Notes: a model not told the origin generated them from the sequence alone. 6,282 nt of DNA from Chitinophagaceae bacterium (GCA_030151745.1 JASLDA010000101.1:1-6282); one strand, 5' to 3'. Positions 1 to 5,696 are shown, numbered from the stretch's first letter. A program made the numbers and translations.

Positions 1-618
1 CTGAGCCGGAAGATCCGCGAGCAGGAAGTCCTGGACGCGCGGAACCTGGTCGTCTTCGGCTGGGCCGGCATGCGCGGCGTCGTATCGCTGGCGGCGGCGT
101 TGGCCATCCCGCTTACCCTGAAGGACGGGATCACCCCTTTCCCCCACCGCAGCCTCGTGATCTACCTGACATTCTGCGTGATCTTATCCACGCTGGTGAT
201 TCTCGGCTTCAGCCTGCCCTGGGTGATCCGGCTGATGAAGATCCCGAAGCACAGCATCGTCGTGGAGGAATACAATATCCGCCAACGGATCGTGAGCAAT
301 GCCATCAATCATATCGAGGAGAATCTCTCGCTGCTGCCGGACGAGATCCTGCACAACCTGAAAAGCAAGTACGAGGTAAAGTTCAACCGGCTGCAGAAAA
401 CCGATCTTCCGGCGAACTATTTCGGGAAAGGGAACACCCTGCGGGGCGATATCTTCAATGAGTATTCGAAAGTTCAGATCGATCTCATCGGTGTGGAACG
501 CGAAACCCTGACCGCGCTGCACCGGAGCGGGGAGGCAAGCGAAGAGGTGATCCGCAAGATCGAGCGGGAGCTGGATCTCGAGGAAAGCCGGCTGAATATG
601 GAGATGTACAACGACTGA
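1..618 (+). CDS. CPA1-type Na+/H+ antiporter, C-terminal part (5' end outside window)
   Basis: This is the last 205 codons of a monovalent cation:proton antiporter of the CPA1 (NhaP/YjcE-like) family, an inner-membrane protein that exchanges Na+ (or K+) for H+ in pH and salt homeostasis. The frame is open from base 1 and ends at a TGA, so the start lies upstream. In fragment numbering, residues 16-40 form a membrane segment carrying GWAGMRGVVSLAAAL, the conserved GxRG-containing helix of the family (Arg25 here). Residues 51-79 form the last membrane segment. A charged tail of about 125 residues follows, presumably cytoplasmic, ending in a helical Glu/Arg-rich stretch (EEVIRKIERELDLEESRL) typical of the long-tailed bacterial members. 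The internal ATG at base 70 is not the start because the conserved helix begins before it. The gene converges on the small minus-strand gene that follows, with 32 bp between. Ion specificity cannot be read from this part. Confidence 0.9.
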   Translation: MSRKIREQEVLDARNLVVFGWAGMRGVVSLAAALAIPLTLKDGITPFPHRSLVIYLTFCVILSTLVILGFSLPWVIRLMKIPKHSIVVEEYNIRQRIVSNAINHIEENLSLLPDEILHNLKSKYEVKFNRLQKTDLPANYFGKGNTLRGDIFNEYSKVQIDLIGVERETLTALHRSGEASEEVIRKIERELDLEESRLNMEMYND

Positions 619-650
619 CGCACCGGAACCCGGGCCGGCGGACCGAGGCG

Positions 651-863
651 CTAGCGGCTCTCGCCGCCGAAGGTAGCGTCGAAGGCGCGGCTGATGGCCG
701 CTTCGATCTCCTGCTCCAGGCGCGTGTTCAGCTCGTTGTGCCAGCTCTGGCAGCAGGCCGCGATGGATACGCCATCCGGCAGGACCTTGATCTGCGCATG
801 CTGACCGTGCTCCGGGCATTGGGCGCTTTCCAGCTTCTGGGTGATTTCCTGAAAGTTTATCAT
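651..863 (-). CDS. Small Cys/His-containing protein of unknown function (70 aa)
   Basis: A 70-residue soluble protein that I cannot assign to a named family, although small proteins of this look occur in Bacteroidota. The visible layout is a short N-terminal helix (INFQEITQKLES), then CPEHGQH at residues 16-22, a short strand-like stretch (QIKVLPDGVSI), a CC pair at 37-38 with His42, and an acidic amphipathic C-terminal helix (about residues 44-62). Cys16, His19, His22, Cys37, Cys38 and His42 could bind a metal or form a redox centre; that is inference. There is no signal peptide or membrane helix. I chose the ATG at 863 because the protein then starts with the helical INFQEI segment. A GTG at 905 would add 14 residues of poor quality and would begin only 16 bp from the hairpin at 921-950. 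A weak TAnnTTTG-like sequence (TGGATTTG on the minus strand, 888-881) also fits a start at 863. Confidence 0.7.
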   Translation of the reverse strand: MINFQEITQKLESAQCPEHGQHAQIKVLPDGVSIAACCQSWHNELNTRLEQEIEAAISRAFDATFGGESR

Positions 864-920
864 AGCGATGTTGAATGTAACAAATCCACATCGAAAATTC
901 AGCACACATGCCCCGGAATA

Positions 921-950
921 CAGAAAGGACGGTGAAAACCGTCCTTTCTG
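921..950 (-). terminator. Perfect 13-bp hairpin downstream of the yceI-family gene
   Basis: The arms CAGAAAGGACGGT (921-933) and ACCGTCCTTTCTG (938-950) are perfectly complementary around a 4-base loop. The hairpin lies 39 bp after the stop codon of the YceI gene and just before the small Cys/His gene, both on the minus strand, which fits a transcription terminator separating them. There is no clear T-tract after the stem on either strand, so it is not a textbook intrinsic terminator. RNA processing or 3'-end protection is an alternative role. Confidence 0.65.
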
Positions 951-989
951 CGATACATTATGAGGATATGCGGATTACTCCGGCCGGTA

Positions 990-1559
990 TTATTCCTGTA
1001 CGAATTCGCCGCTCGCAACGATTTCCACTTCATCCCCGAGGGCAGCCGTGCCGGAATCCTTGCCGATGCCGAAATCCAGGCGCTTGACGGTGCCGGTGAT
1101 CTTGAAGCCGACGAGGTTCTTTTTAGAATAAGGATGTACGCCCTGGCCTACCAGCACCGCGTTCATCTTGACGGCCTTGGTCACTCCGTGCATGGTGAGG
1201 TTGCCGGTCAGCGTATAGTTCTTACCGCTGCCCTTCTTGAAACCAGTGCTCCGGAACGTAATGGTCGGGTACTTCGCCACGTCGAAGAAATCCGCGGTGC
1301 GCAGGTGCTCGTCGCGCTTGTCGTTCTCCGTGTTGATGCTGGACGCGTCCGCGCTGAGCTCGAACACGGCGTCGGAGAAGTCGGGCTTCTCGGATTTGAT
1401 GGTCGCCGTGAAGTTGCGGAAGGAGCCGTCCACTTCGGAGATCATCATATGCGTGATGTTAAAGCCCAGGCGGCTGTGCGCCTTGTCTGCAGTCCAGGTG
1501 TGGGCGCCGGCGCCGAAGCCCAGCAGCGCAACGGCAGCAGTAAGAATGATGCGTTTCAT
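990..1559 (-). CDS. Secreted YceI-family (lipocalin-like) protein
   Basis: A 189-residue exported protein of the YceI family (PF04264), a lipocalin-like beta-barrel. Characterised relatives bind polyisoprenoid lipids in the periplasm; the ligand and role here are unknown. Residues 1-19 (MKRIILTAAVALLGFGAGA) are a signal peptide with probable cleavage before HTWT. The mature part has the family landmarks in order: the first strands with HSRLGFNITHM (28-38), the central NTENDKRDEHLRTADFFDVAKYP region (76-98), TGNLTMHGVTK (118-128), and the C-terminal strands with LDFGIGKD (161-168) and EVEIVASGEF (178-187). The length is normal for the family. The frame is open 30 codons upstream of the ATG at 1559, but the signal peptide starts exactly at this ATG. 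The gene appears monocistronic: divergent from the DUF2911 gene and followed by a strong hairpin. The leader contains a hairpin (1575-1601) and, further up, a 14-bp palindrome (1637-1650). Confidence 0.93.
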   Translation of the reverse strand: MKRIILTAAVALLGFGAGAHTWTADKAHSRLGFNITHMMISEVDGSFRNFTATIKSEKPDFSDAVFELSADASSINTENDKRDEHLRTADFFDVAKYPTITFRSTGFKKGSGKNYTLTGNLTMHGVTKAVKMNAVLVGQGVHPYSKKNLVGFKITGTVKRLDFGIGKDSGTAALGDEVEIVASGEFVQE

Positions 1560-1574
1560 TTTCGTGCGTGAATT

Positions 1575-1601
1575 GAGCTGCGAAGCTAAACTCCGCAGCT
1601 C
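1575..1601 (-). promoter_or_regulatory. Hairpin in the probable 5' leader of the yceI-family gene
   Basis: The arms GAGCTGCG (1575-1582) and CGCAGCTC (1594-1601) are perfect 8-bp complements with an 11-base loop, ending 15 bp before the ATG of the YceI gene. If transcribed, the stem would sit just upstream of the ribosome landing area and could affect translation or mRNA stability. It matches no riboswitch class that I recognise. Confidence 0.35.
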
Positions 1602-1636
1602 CTTCGACCCGATTAAGCTTTCTGATAGGCTGATAG

Positions 1637-1650
1637 ATTGTACGTACAAT
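1637..1650. promoter_or_regulatory. 14-bp perfect palindrome, candidate operator
   Basis: ATTGTACGTACAAT is its own reverse complement over 14 bases. It lies in the divergent region between the YceI gene (78 bp from its ATG) and the DUF2911 gene (139 bp from its ATG). On its left are two copies of CTGATAG spaced 8 bp apart (1622-1628 and 1630-1636). A compact perfect palindrome in an otherwise non-coding stretch is typical of a binding site for a dimeric helix-turn-helix repressor. No regulator gene is visible in the window and I cannot name the factor. Confidence 0.45.
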
Positions 1651-1753
1651 GGTTTAAATAAAGACGCTATTGGAGTCGTATTCCAGGATGGGGCCAGGCG
1701 GGCCCGGACACCTGCATCCCGGCGGTGGAATTTAACGAAGCGAAACTCTGCCG

Positions 1754-1771
1754 GGTGCTACTTTTAGCGCC
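1754..1771 (+). promoter_or_regulatory. Small hairpin in the leader of the DUF2911 gene
   Basis: GGTGCTA (1754-1760) pairs with TAGCGCC (1765-1771) around a CTTT loop, giving six Watson-Crick pairs and one G-U pair, 18 bp before the ATG at 1790. It overlaps TACTTTTA (1759-1766), which resembles the TAnnTTTG promoter element except for its last base. The segment may therefore be promoter sequence instead of an RNA structure. Confidence 0.25.
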
Positions 1772-1789
1772 ATCAAACATCAACCGTAT

Positions 1790-2335
1790 ATGAAAACACT
1801 GTTCCGCTTCTTCCTTCCGGCGCTGCTGATGCTGGCCCTGCCGGCTTTTGCGCAGCACGGCAAGGAGGACAAAAGCAAGCGGCCGAGTCCGCCGGCGACC
1901 GTCACCCGGAAGATCAGCGGGGGCGCCACCATCTCCATCAATTATAGTCAACCTGCGGTCAAGGGCCGCACCATAGGCAAGGACCTGGAACCTTACGACG
2001 GCAAGATCTGGCGGCTGGGCGCCAACGAGGCTACCGTGTTCTCGACCGACAAGGCGCTTACGATCGACGGCTCGCCCCTGCCGGCCGGGGAATATGCCCT
2101 TTTCTGCCTGAAGAACGGCGATGTCTGGACCCTGATCTTCAACAAGGTCTGGAATACCTGGGGAGCCTACGACTATGAAAAGAACAAGGCTTCGGATGTG
2201 CAGCGCGTCGATATCAGGCAGCAGACGACCGGCAGCAGCGCCGAGCGCCTGACTTTCAAAATCGCGCCGGACGGCACGATCCAGTTCAACTGGGGCAGCT
2301 ACGAGATCCGCTTCAAAGCCGCAGTGGCCGGCTGA
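1790..2335 (+). CDS. Secreted DUF2911 domain protein
   Basis: A 181-residue exported protein with a DUF2911 domain (PF11138), a family common in Bacteroidota whose biochemical role is not established. Residues 1-21 form a signal peptide (basic start, hydrophobic LPALLMLALPAFA, cleavage before QHG). A short charged linker leads into the domain. The domain shows the family signature: SPP at 33-35, ISINYSQPAVKGR (48-60), the GKDLEPYDGKIWRLGANEAT block (63-82), the GSPLPAGEYALF strand pair (94-105), WTLIFNK (113-119) and a WGAYDY segment (124-129). The domain ends close to the C terminus. The length is normal, and the ATG is chosen because the signal peptide begins there. It is transcribed alone, away from the YceI gene, and is followed 17 bp after its stop by a strong hairpin. 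The location is probably the periplasm or cell surface; there is no lipobox cysteine after the signal peptide. Confidence 0.92.
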   Translation: MKTLFRFFLPALLMLALPAFAQHGKEDKSKRPSPPATVTRKISGGATISINYSQPAVKGRTIGKDLEPYDGKIWRLGANEATVFSTDKALTIDGSPLPAGEYALFCLKNGDVWTLIFNKVWNTWGAYDYEKNKASDVQRVDIRQQTTGSSAERLTFKIAPDGTIQFNWGSYEIRFKAAVAG

Positions 2336-2352
2336 GCAAAACTGGCTTAATG

Positions 2353-2388
2353 AAAACGGGCTGTCCCTTCAAAAGGACAGCCCGTTTT
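2353..2388. terminator. Strong 14-bp hairpin, probable bidirectional terminator
   Basis: AAAACGGGCTGTCC (2353-2366) pairs perfectly with GGACAGCCCGTTTT (2375-2388) around an 8-base loop. The A-run on one side and T-run on the other give a U-rich 3' arm in both directions. It sits between the convergent DUF2911 gene (stop at 2335, +) and the small membrane protein gene (stop at 2405, -), so it probably ends both transcripts, including the leuS transcript. Confidence 0.85.
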
Positions 2389-2404
2389 GCCTATAGGCGA
2401 TTGC

Positions 2405-2587
2405 TCACCGTCCTCCCCGCCGCTGCTTCAGGAAGTAGCGCAGGAAATAGACCGCAGCGGCAGTCTCGGTGAGCAGTCCGGCCCCGATCAGCAGATCGCC
2501 GCCGGGCCAATGGTTGAGCTTGGCCAGCACGCCGAACAGCACCGACAGCGAAGCAATGATCAGGAGCAGAATTAACAGGTGGCGCAT
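2405..2587 (-). CDS. Small two-helix membrane protein with a GldL-like HWPG motif (60 aa)
   Basis: A 60-residue integral membrane protein. Helix 1 spans about residues 4-22 (LLILLLIIASLSVLFGVLA), then KLNHWPGG (23-30), then helix 2 (about 32-52) with LLIGAGLLTETAAAVYF, and a basic tail KQRRGGR. The K-L-x-HWPG-x-x-L-L-x-x-G pattern between two helices is the same as in the N terminus of GldL, the membrane proton-channel subunit of the Bacteroidota gliding/type IX secretion motor, and in several small Bacteroidota membrane proteins. Glu41 in helix 2 sits where GldL has its functionally important helix-2 glutamate. There is no periplasmic or long cytoplasmic domain, so this is not GldL itself; its function is unknown. 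The ATG lies 33 bp after the leuS stop on the same strand, so the gene is probably co-transcribed with leuS. No Shine-Dalgarno sequence is visible, which is usual for this phylum. Confidence 0.75.
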   Translation of the reverse strand: MRHLLILLLIIASLSVLFGVLAKLNHWPGGDLLIGAGLLTETAAAVYFLRYFLKQRRGGR

Positions 2588-2620
2588 GGCTGGAAGCGTT
2601 TAATCGCGCAAATCGAGGTT

Positions 2621-5611
2621 CTAAATAACGATATTGATCATCCGCCCCTTCACGAACACGATCTTTTTGGGCGCCTTGCCTTCGAGCCATTTGATAATGT
2701 TCGGATCGGCCAGCACTTCCTTCTCGATGCTGCTCTGGCTCGCATCCAGCGCGAAGGGCATCTCGTGGCGGGTCTTGCCGTTGATGGCGACAGGATACAT
2801 CTTGGTGCTTTCGGTGAGATACTTCTCCTCCCACTTCGGGAAGGGCGCCAGCACTACGGAGCTTTCATGCCCGAAACGGTGCCAGAGCTCCTCGGCAAGG
2901 TGCGGGGCGAAGGGCGCGATGATCACGGCCAGAGCCTCCAGCACGTCGCGGCTCCTGCAGCCTGCGGCGCTGAGCTCGTTGACGCAGATCATGAATGCGG
3001 AGATGCAGGTATTGAAGCCGAAGCGCTCGATGTCCTCGCCGATCTTTCTGATGGTGCGGTGGATAGTGCGGAGCTGCTCCTCGGTGGCCGCAGTTTCCTG
3101 CGGCAGCCATTCGCCGGCCTCGTTTACATACAGGCGCCAGAGCTTCTTGAGGAAGCGGTGCACCCCCTCGATACCCTTGGTATCCCAGGGCTTACTCACC
3201 TCGATCGGGCCGAGGAACATCTCGTACATCCGGAAGGTATCCGCGCCGTACTGGGCTACAATGTCGTCGGGATTGACGACGTTGTATTTGGACTTGGACA
3301 TCTTTTCGACTTCTACTCCGCAAATGAATTCCTCCTCATTTGGAAAAAACACAGCATTAGAATTCTCTGGACGCCAAGAACGAAACTGATTGACATCCAA
3401 TTTCTCTCCGTCTACGAAACTGACGTCCACTCGAATTGGTATCATCAAATCCATGGTACAATCAAATGTCACTTTGGCTGTATTGTATTTCAACAATTCC
3501 TCCTTGATAAAAGAAGCCAATTCTTCACGAATCTCATCAGACAAATTATTGTGAATGATCGCATTCCTAATTTCCTTAGAAATATAGATAGCAGGTTGAA
3601 TTACACTAATGGATTCAGTTAAGTCCATTTCGAACAATCCGTCCGCATTGACTCTATAGGAGTGCGCCGCCATGTTTGCAGACCGCGTGACTGCTAACTT
3701 AAAAGCCAACCTCGAGCTTCCCTGGATCATCCCCTGGTTCACCAGCTTCCGGAACGGCTCGTCGAAGCTTATGCAGCCGAGATCGGCCAGGACCTTGGTC
3801 CACATCCTGGAGTACAGCAGGTGGCCTACGGCATGCTCGGTACCGCCTATGTACACGTCCACCTGCTCCCAGTAATCCGTGGCCTCCCGGCTCGCGAACT
3901 CCTCATCGTTGTGCGGGTCCATGTAGCGGAGGAAGTACCAGCTGGAGCCGGCATATCCCGGCATCGTGTTCGTCTCGCGGCGGCCTGCCGGCGTCTCCAC
4001 CCAGTCTTCGAGATTGGCCAGCGGCCCCTGCCCTTCCGGGCCTGGCTTGTAGGTATCCACATGCGGCAATTCCACCGGCAGCTCGCGGGAAGCGGGATCC
4101 AGGGGCAGGGCATCTTCGTCGATGGTGTAGGGAATATCGTTCTGGTAGATGACGGGGAAGGGCTCGCCCCAGTAGCGCTGGCGTGAAAAGCCGGCGTCGC
4201 GGAGCTTGTAGTTGATACGGCGCTCGCCGATGCCCGCGTCTTCCAGCGCGCGGATCGCCACCTCCACGGCCTTGGAAACGGGCAGCCCGCTGAGGAAATC
4301 GGAGCCTTCGATGGTGCCGCTCTTATCGGTGTACGCAGCTTCGCCGGTATAGCTGCTGCCGAAGATGTTCGTGATCGGGATCGCGAAATGCCGGGCGAAG
4401 GCATGGTCGCGGTCGTCGCCGGCCGGCACGGCCATGATGGCGCCCGTGCCGTAGCCCGCGAGCACATATTCGGAGATATAGATCGGGATGGGTTTGCGCG
4501 TGAAGGGGTGCACGGCATACGCGCCGGTGAAGGCGCCCGTCACCTGCTTCACCTCCGCCATGCGCTCGCGTTCGGAGCGGCGCTGCGTGTAGAGCTTGTA
4601 CTCCGCGACCTCGTGCTGCTGCGCGTCCGTCGTAATGCGGCCCACCAGCTCATGCTCCGGGGCCAGCACCATGAAGTCGACGCCGAAGATGGTATCGGGG
4701 CGCGTAGTGAACACGGTGATCTTCTCGGCACGGTCCCGCACGTCGAAGATCACCTGTGCGCCGCTGCTCTTGCCGATCCAGTTGCGCTGCATGTCCTTCA
4801 TCGCTTCGCTCCAGTCGAGGCCCTCGAGGCCGTCCAGCAGGCGTTCCGCGTACTCGGTGATGCGCAGCATCCACTGCCGCATCTTCTTGCGCACGCAGGG
4901 ATGCCCGCCGCGCTCGGAGACGCCGTTGATCACCTCGTCATTGGCCAGCACCGTGCCCAGGGCCTCGCACCACCAGACCTCCGCGAAGTCGAGATAGGCG
5001 AGGCGATAATTCATCAGGACGCTGCGTTGCTCGGCGGTGGTGAACTGGCGCCACTGTTCTTTGTTGAACTCGAGCTTCTCGTCTCCCGGCGCCGGCGTAT
5101 GGCTGTTGCCTTCCTTCTCGAAGATGGCTACCAGGTCCGCGATGGGCCGGGCCTTCTGGCTTCTGCGGTCGAACCAGGAATGGAAGAGCCGGGTGAAGAT
5201 CCACTGCGTCCATTTGTAGTAGCCCGGATCGGAGGTGCGGACCTCGCGGCTCCAGTCGTAGGAGAAGCCGATATTATCCAGCTGCTGGCGGTAGCGCGCG
5301 ATGTTCTGCTCCGTCGTAACGGCCGGATGCTGCCCCGTTTCCAGCGCGTATTGCTCCGCCGGCAGACCGAAGGCGTCGTAGCCCATAGGGTGCAGGACGT
5401 TATAGCCGCGCTGCCGCTTGTAGCGCGCATAGATATCCGAGGCGATATAGCCCAGAGGATGACCGACGTGCAGCCCCGCGCCGGAGGGATACGGGAACAT
5501 ATCCAGCACATAGAACTTGGGCCGGGTCTTGTCGTTAACGGTCTTGTAAATGGCATTGTCTGTCCACCACTTGCGCCACTGCTGCTCGATTGCAGAGAAA
5601 TTGTAGTCCAT
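2621..5611 (-). CDS. leuS: Leucyl-tRNA synthetase with an expanded, AT-rich insertion domain
   Basis: Class Ia leucyl-tRNA synthetase (996 aa, cytoplasmic), charging tRNA-Leu with leucine at the cost of ATP. Visible in order: the HIGH-type signature HVGH (48-51); the WWCEALGTVLANDEV core region (213-227); the CP1 editing domain with the threonine-rich TTRPDTIFG (302-310) and GTGAIMAVPAGDDRD (388-402), whose Asp402 matches the conserved editing aspartate; WYFLRYMDPHND (558-569); the leucine-specific insertion (about 632-769); KMSKS (770-774); the WDTKGIEGVHRF block (809-820); the anticodon-binding helices; and the C-terminal domain ending in VKGRMINIVI. All catalytic and editing motifs are intact, so the enzyme should be active. 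The ATG at 5611 is supported by a GGAGG sequence 7 bases upstream. The oddity is residues 632-771: AT-rich DNA with different codon use and an insertion about 65 residues longer than the Bacteroidota form I recall (from memory, no alignment run). Downstream on the same strand is the small HWPG membrane protein. Confidence 0.97.
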   Translation of the reverse strand: MDYNFSAIEQQWRKWWTDNAIYKTVNDKTRPKFYVLDMFPYPSGAGLHVGHPLGYIASDIYARYKRQRGYNVLHPMGYDAFGLPAEQYALETGQHPAVTTEQNIARYRQQLDNIGFSYDWSREVRTSDPGYYKWTQWIFTRLFHSWFDRRSQKARPIADLVAIFEKEGNSHTPAPGDEKLEFNKEQWRQFTTAEQRSVLMNYRLAYLDFAEVWWCEALGTVLANDEVINGVSERGGHPCVRKKMRQWMLRITEYAERLLDGLEGLDWSEAMKDMQRNWIGKSSGAQVIFDVRDRAEKITVFTTRPDTIFGVDFMVLAPEHELVGRITTDAQQHEVAEYKLYTQRRSERERMAEVKQVTGAFTGAYAVHPFTRKPIPIYISEYVLAGYGTGAIMAVPAGDDRDHAFARHFAIPITNIFGSSYTGEAAYTDKSGTIEGSDFLSGLPVSKAVEVAIRALEDAGIGERRINYKLRDAGFSRQRYWGEPFPVIYQNDIPYTIDEDALPLDPASRELPVELPHVDTYKPGPEGQGPLANLEDWVETPAGRRETNTMPGYAGSSWYFLRYMDPHNDEEFASREATDYWEQVDVYIGGTEHAVGHLLYSRMWTKVLADLGCISFDEPFRKLVNQGMIQGSSRLAFKLAVTRSANMAAHSYRVNADGLFEMDLTESISVIQPAIYISKEIRNAIIHNNLSDEIREELASFIKEELLKYNTAKVTFDCTMDLMIPIRVDVSFVDGEKLDVNQFRSWRPENSNAVFFPNEEEFICGVEVEKMSKSKYNVVNPDDIVAQYGADTFRMYEMFLGPIEVSKPWDTKGIEGVHRFLKKLWRLYVNEAGEWLPQETAATEEQLRTIHRTIRKIGEDIERFGFNTCISAFMICVNELSAAGCRSRDVLEALAVIIAPFAPHLAEELWHRFGHESSVVLAPFPKWEEKYLTESTKMYPVAINGKTRHEMPFALDASQSSIEKEVLADPNIIKWLEGKAPKKIVFVKGRMINIVI
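3301..3718 (-). other. AT-rich island within leuS encoding the leucine-specific insertion
   Basis: GC is about 38% over 3301-3660 by hand count (136 of 360), against 55% at 3181-3300, 60% at 3721-3780 and 72% at 4381-4440. Composition begins to change near 3700. Every leucine codon in the island (residues 635, 639, 659, 664, 690, 698, 706, 707, 722, 738) is TTG or TTA. The five at residues 598-623 and the six at 800-847 are all CTG or CTC. The frame is unbroken. The second half still carries family motifs (PIRVDVSFV at 725-733, SWRPE at 745-749, FICGVEVEKMSKS at 762-774). The first part (about 634-720) includes a probable helix rich in Glu, Lys and Ile (about 678-709) that I do not recognise. 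I saw no flanking repeats or mobile-element ends. Confidence 0.8.
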
Positions 5612-5618
5612 AATTCAT

Positions 5619-5623
5619 CCTCC
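5619..5623 (-). promoter_or_regulatory. Shine-Dalgarno sequence of leuS
   Basis: The minus strand reads GGAGG followed by 7 bases and then the leuS ATG at 5611. Its good spacing fixes the leuS start. A clear Shine-Dalgarno is uncommon in Bacteroidota and none of the other genes in the window has one this good. Confidence 0.6.
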
Positions 5624-5634
5624 GGAAAGGCCCG

Positions 5635-5642
5635 CAAAATTA
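5635..5642 (-). promoter_or_regulatory. Bacteroidota-type -7 promoter element of leuS
   Basis: The minus strand reads TAATTTTG, an exact match to the TAnnTTTG -7 consensus of the Bacteroidota primary sigma factor. It ends 23 bp before the leuS ATG, which predicts a leader of roughly 15-20 bases. No convincing TTTG -33 element was found upstream. A leader this short leaves no room for a T-box or attenuator. Confidence 0.6.
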
Positions 5643-5661
5643 CGGTTTACGATGCCCTTTA

Positions 5662-5696
5662 TCCCGCATGCTGCCGGCGCGGGAATGAAAATCCCG
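5662..5696. repeat. Overlapping inverted repeats between leuS and the DAO gene
   Basis: TCCCGC (5662-5667) is complementary to GCGGGA (5679-5684), and the CGGGA of that same arm (5680-5684) is complementary to TCCCG (5692-5696), so two alternative short stems share one arm. The repeat lies upstream of the leuS -7 element and could be part of a divergent regulatory region. The stems are short and GC-only, so chance is a real possibility. Confidence 0.25.

Larger units (their letters stand above)
1560..1789. other. Divergent intergenic region between the YceI and DUF2911 genes
   Basis: No credible gene is seen in these 230 bases. Open frames crossing it lack family features and overlap the two real genes or their leaders. 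It must hold both divergent promoters. It contains the YceI leader hairpin, the CTGATAG direct repeat, the 14-bp palindrome, a short GGGCC/GGCCC inverted repeat at 1691-1705 and a 7-bp hairpin at 1754-1771. No full TAnnTTTG Bacteroidota -7 element was found in either direction. Confidence 0.6.

Noticed and set aside
184..909. 241-codon minus-strand frame opposite the antiporter gene
   Set aside because: It is antisense to a recognised antiporter C terminus and overlaps the better-supported small Cys/His gene. Its composition is typical of a GC-bias shadow frame.
1560..1649. N-terminal extension of the YceI gene by 30 codons
   Set aside because: The signal peptide starts exactly at the ATG at 1559. 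The extension would bury it, and it overlaps the leader hairpin and the palindrome.
1759..1766. TACTTTTA as the promoter -7 element of the DUF2911 gene
   Set aside because: It misses the last base of TAnnTTTG, has no TTTG at a suitable upstream distance, and lies inside a small hairpin. The evidence is too weak for a promoter call.
2579..3622. 347-codon open frame on the + strand, antisense to the leuS 3' half and the AT-rich island
   Set aside because: It is antisense to conserved LeuRS motifs and has low-complexity residue use with no family pattern. It crosses the island without any change that would suggest a nested gene there.
3301..3718. Intein or mobile intron in leuS
   Set aside because: The segment lacks intein splice-junction residues (starting Cys/Ser block and a terminal His-Asn followed by Cys/Ser/Thr), and its second half still matches LeuRS family motifs. 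The frame reads through without stops.
3301..3718. Assembly contamination as the explanation of the AT-rich island
   Set aside because: Both junctions are in frame at domain limits, and Bacteroidota LeuRS motifs continue inside. A chimera with a second leuS is not fully excluded, and read mapping would decide, but it is not the preferred reading.
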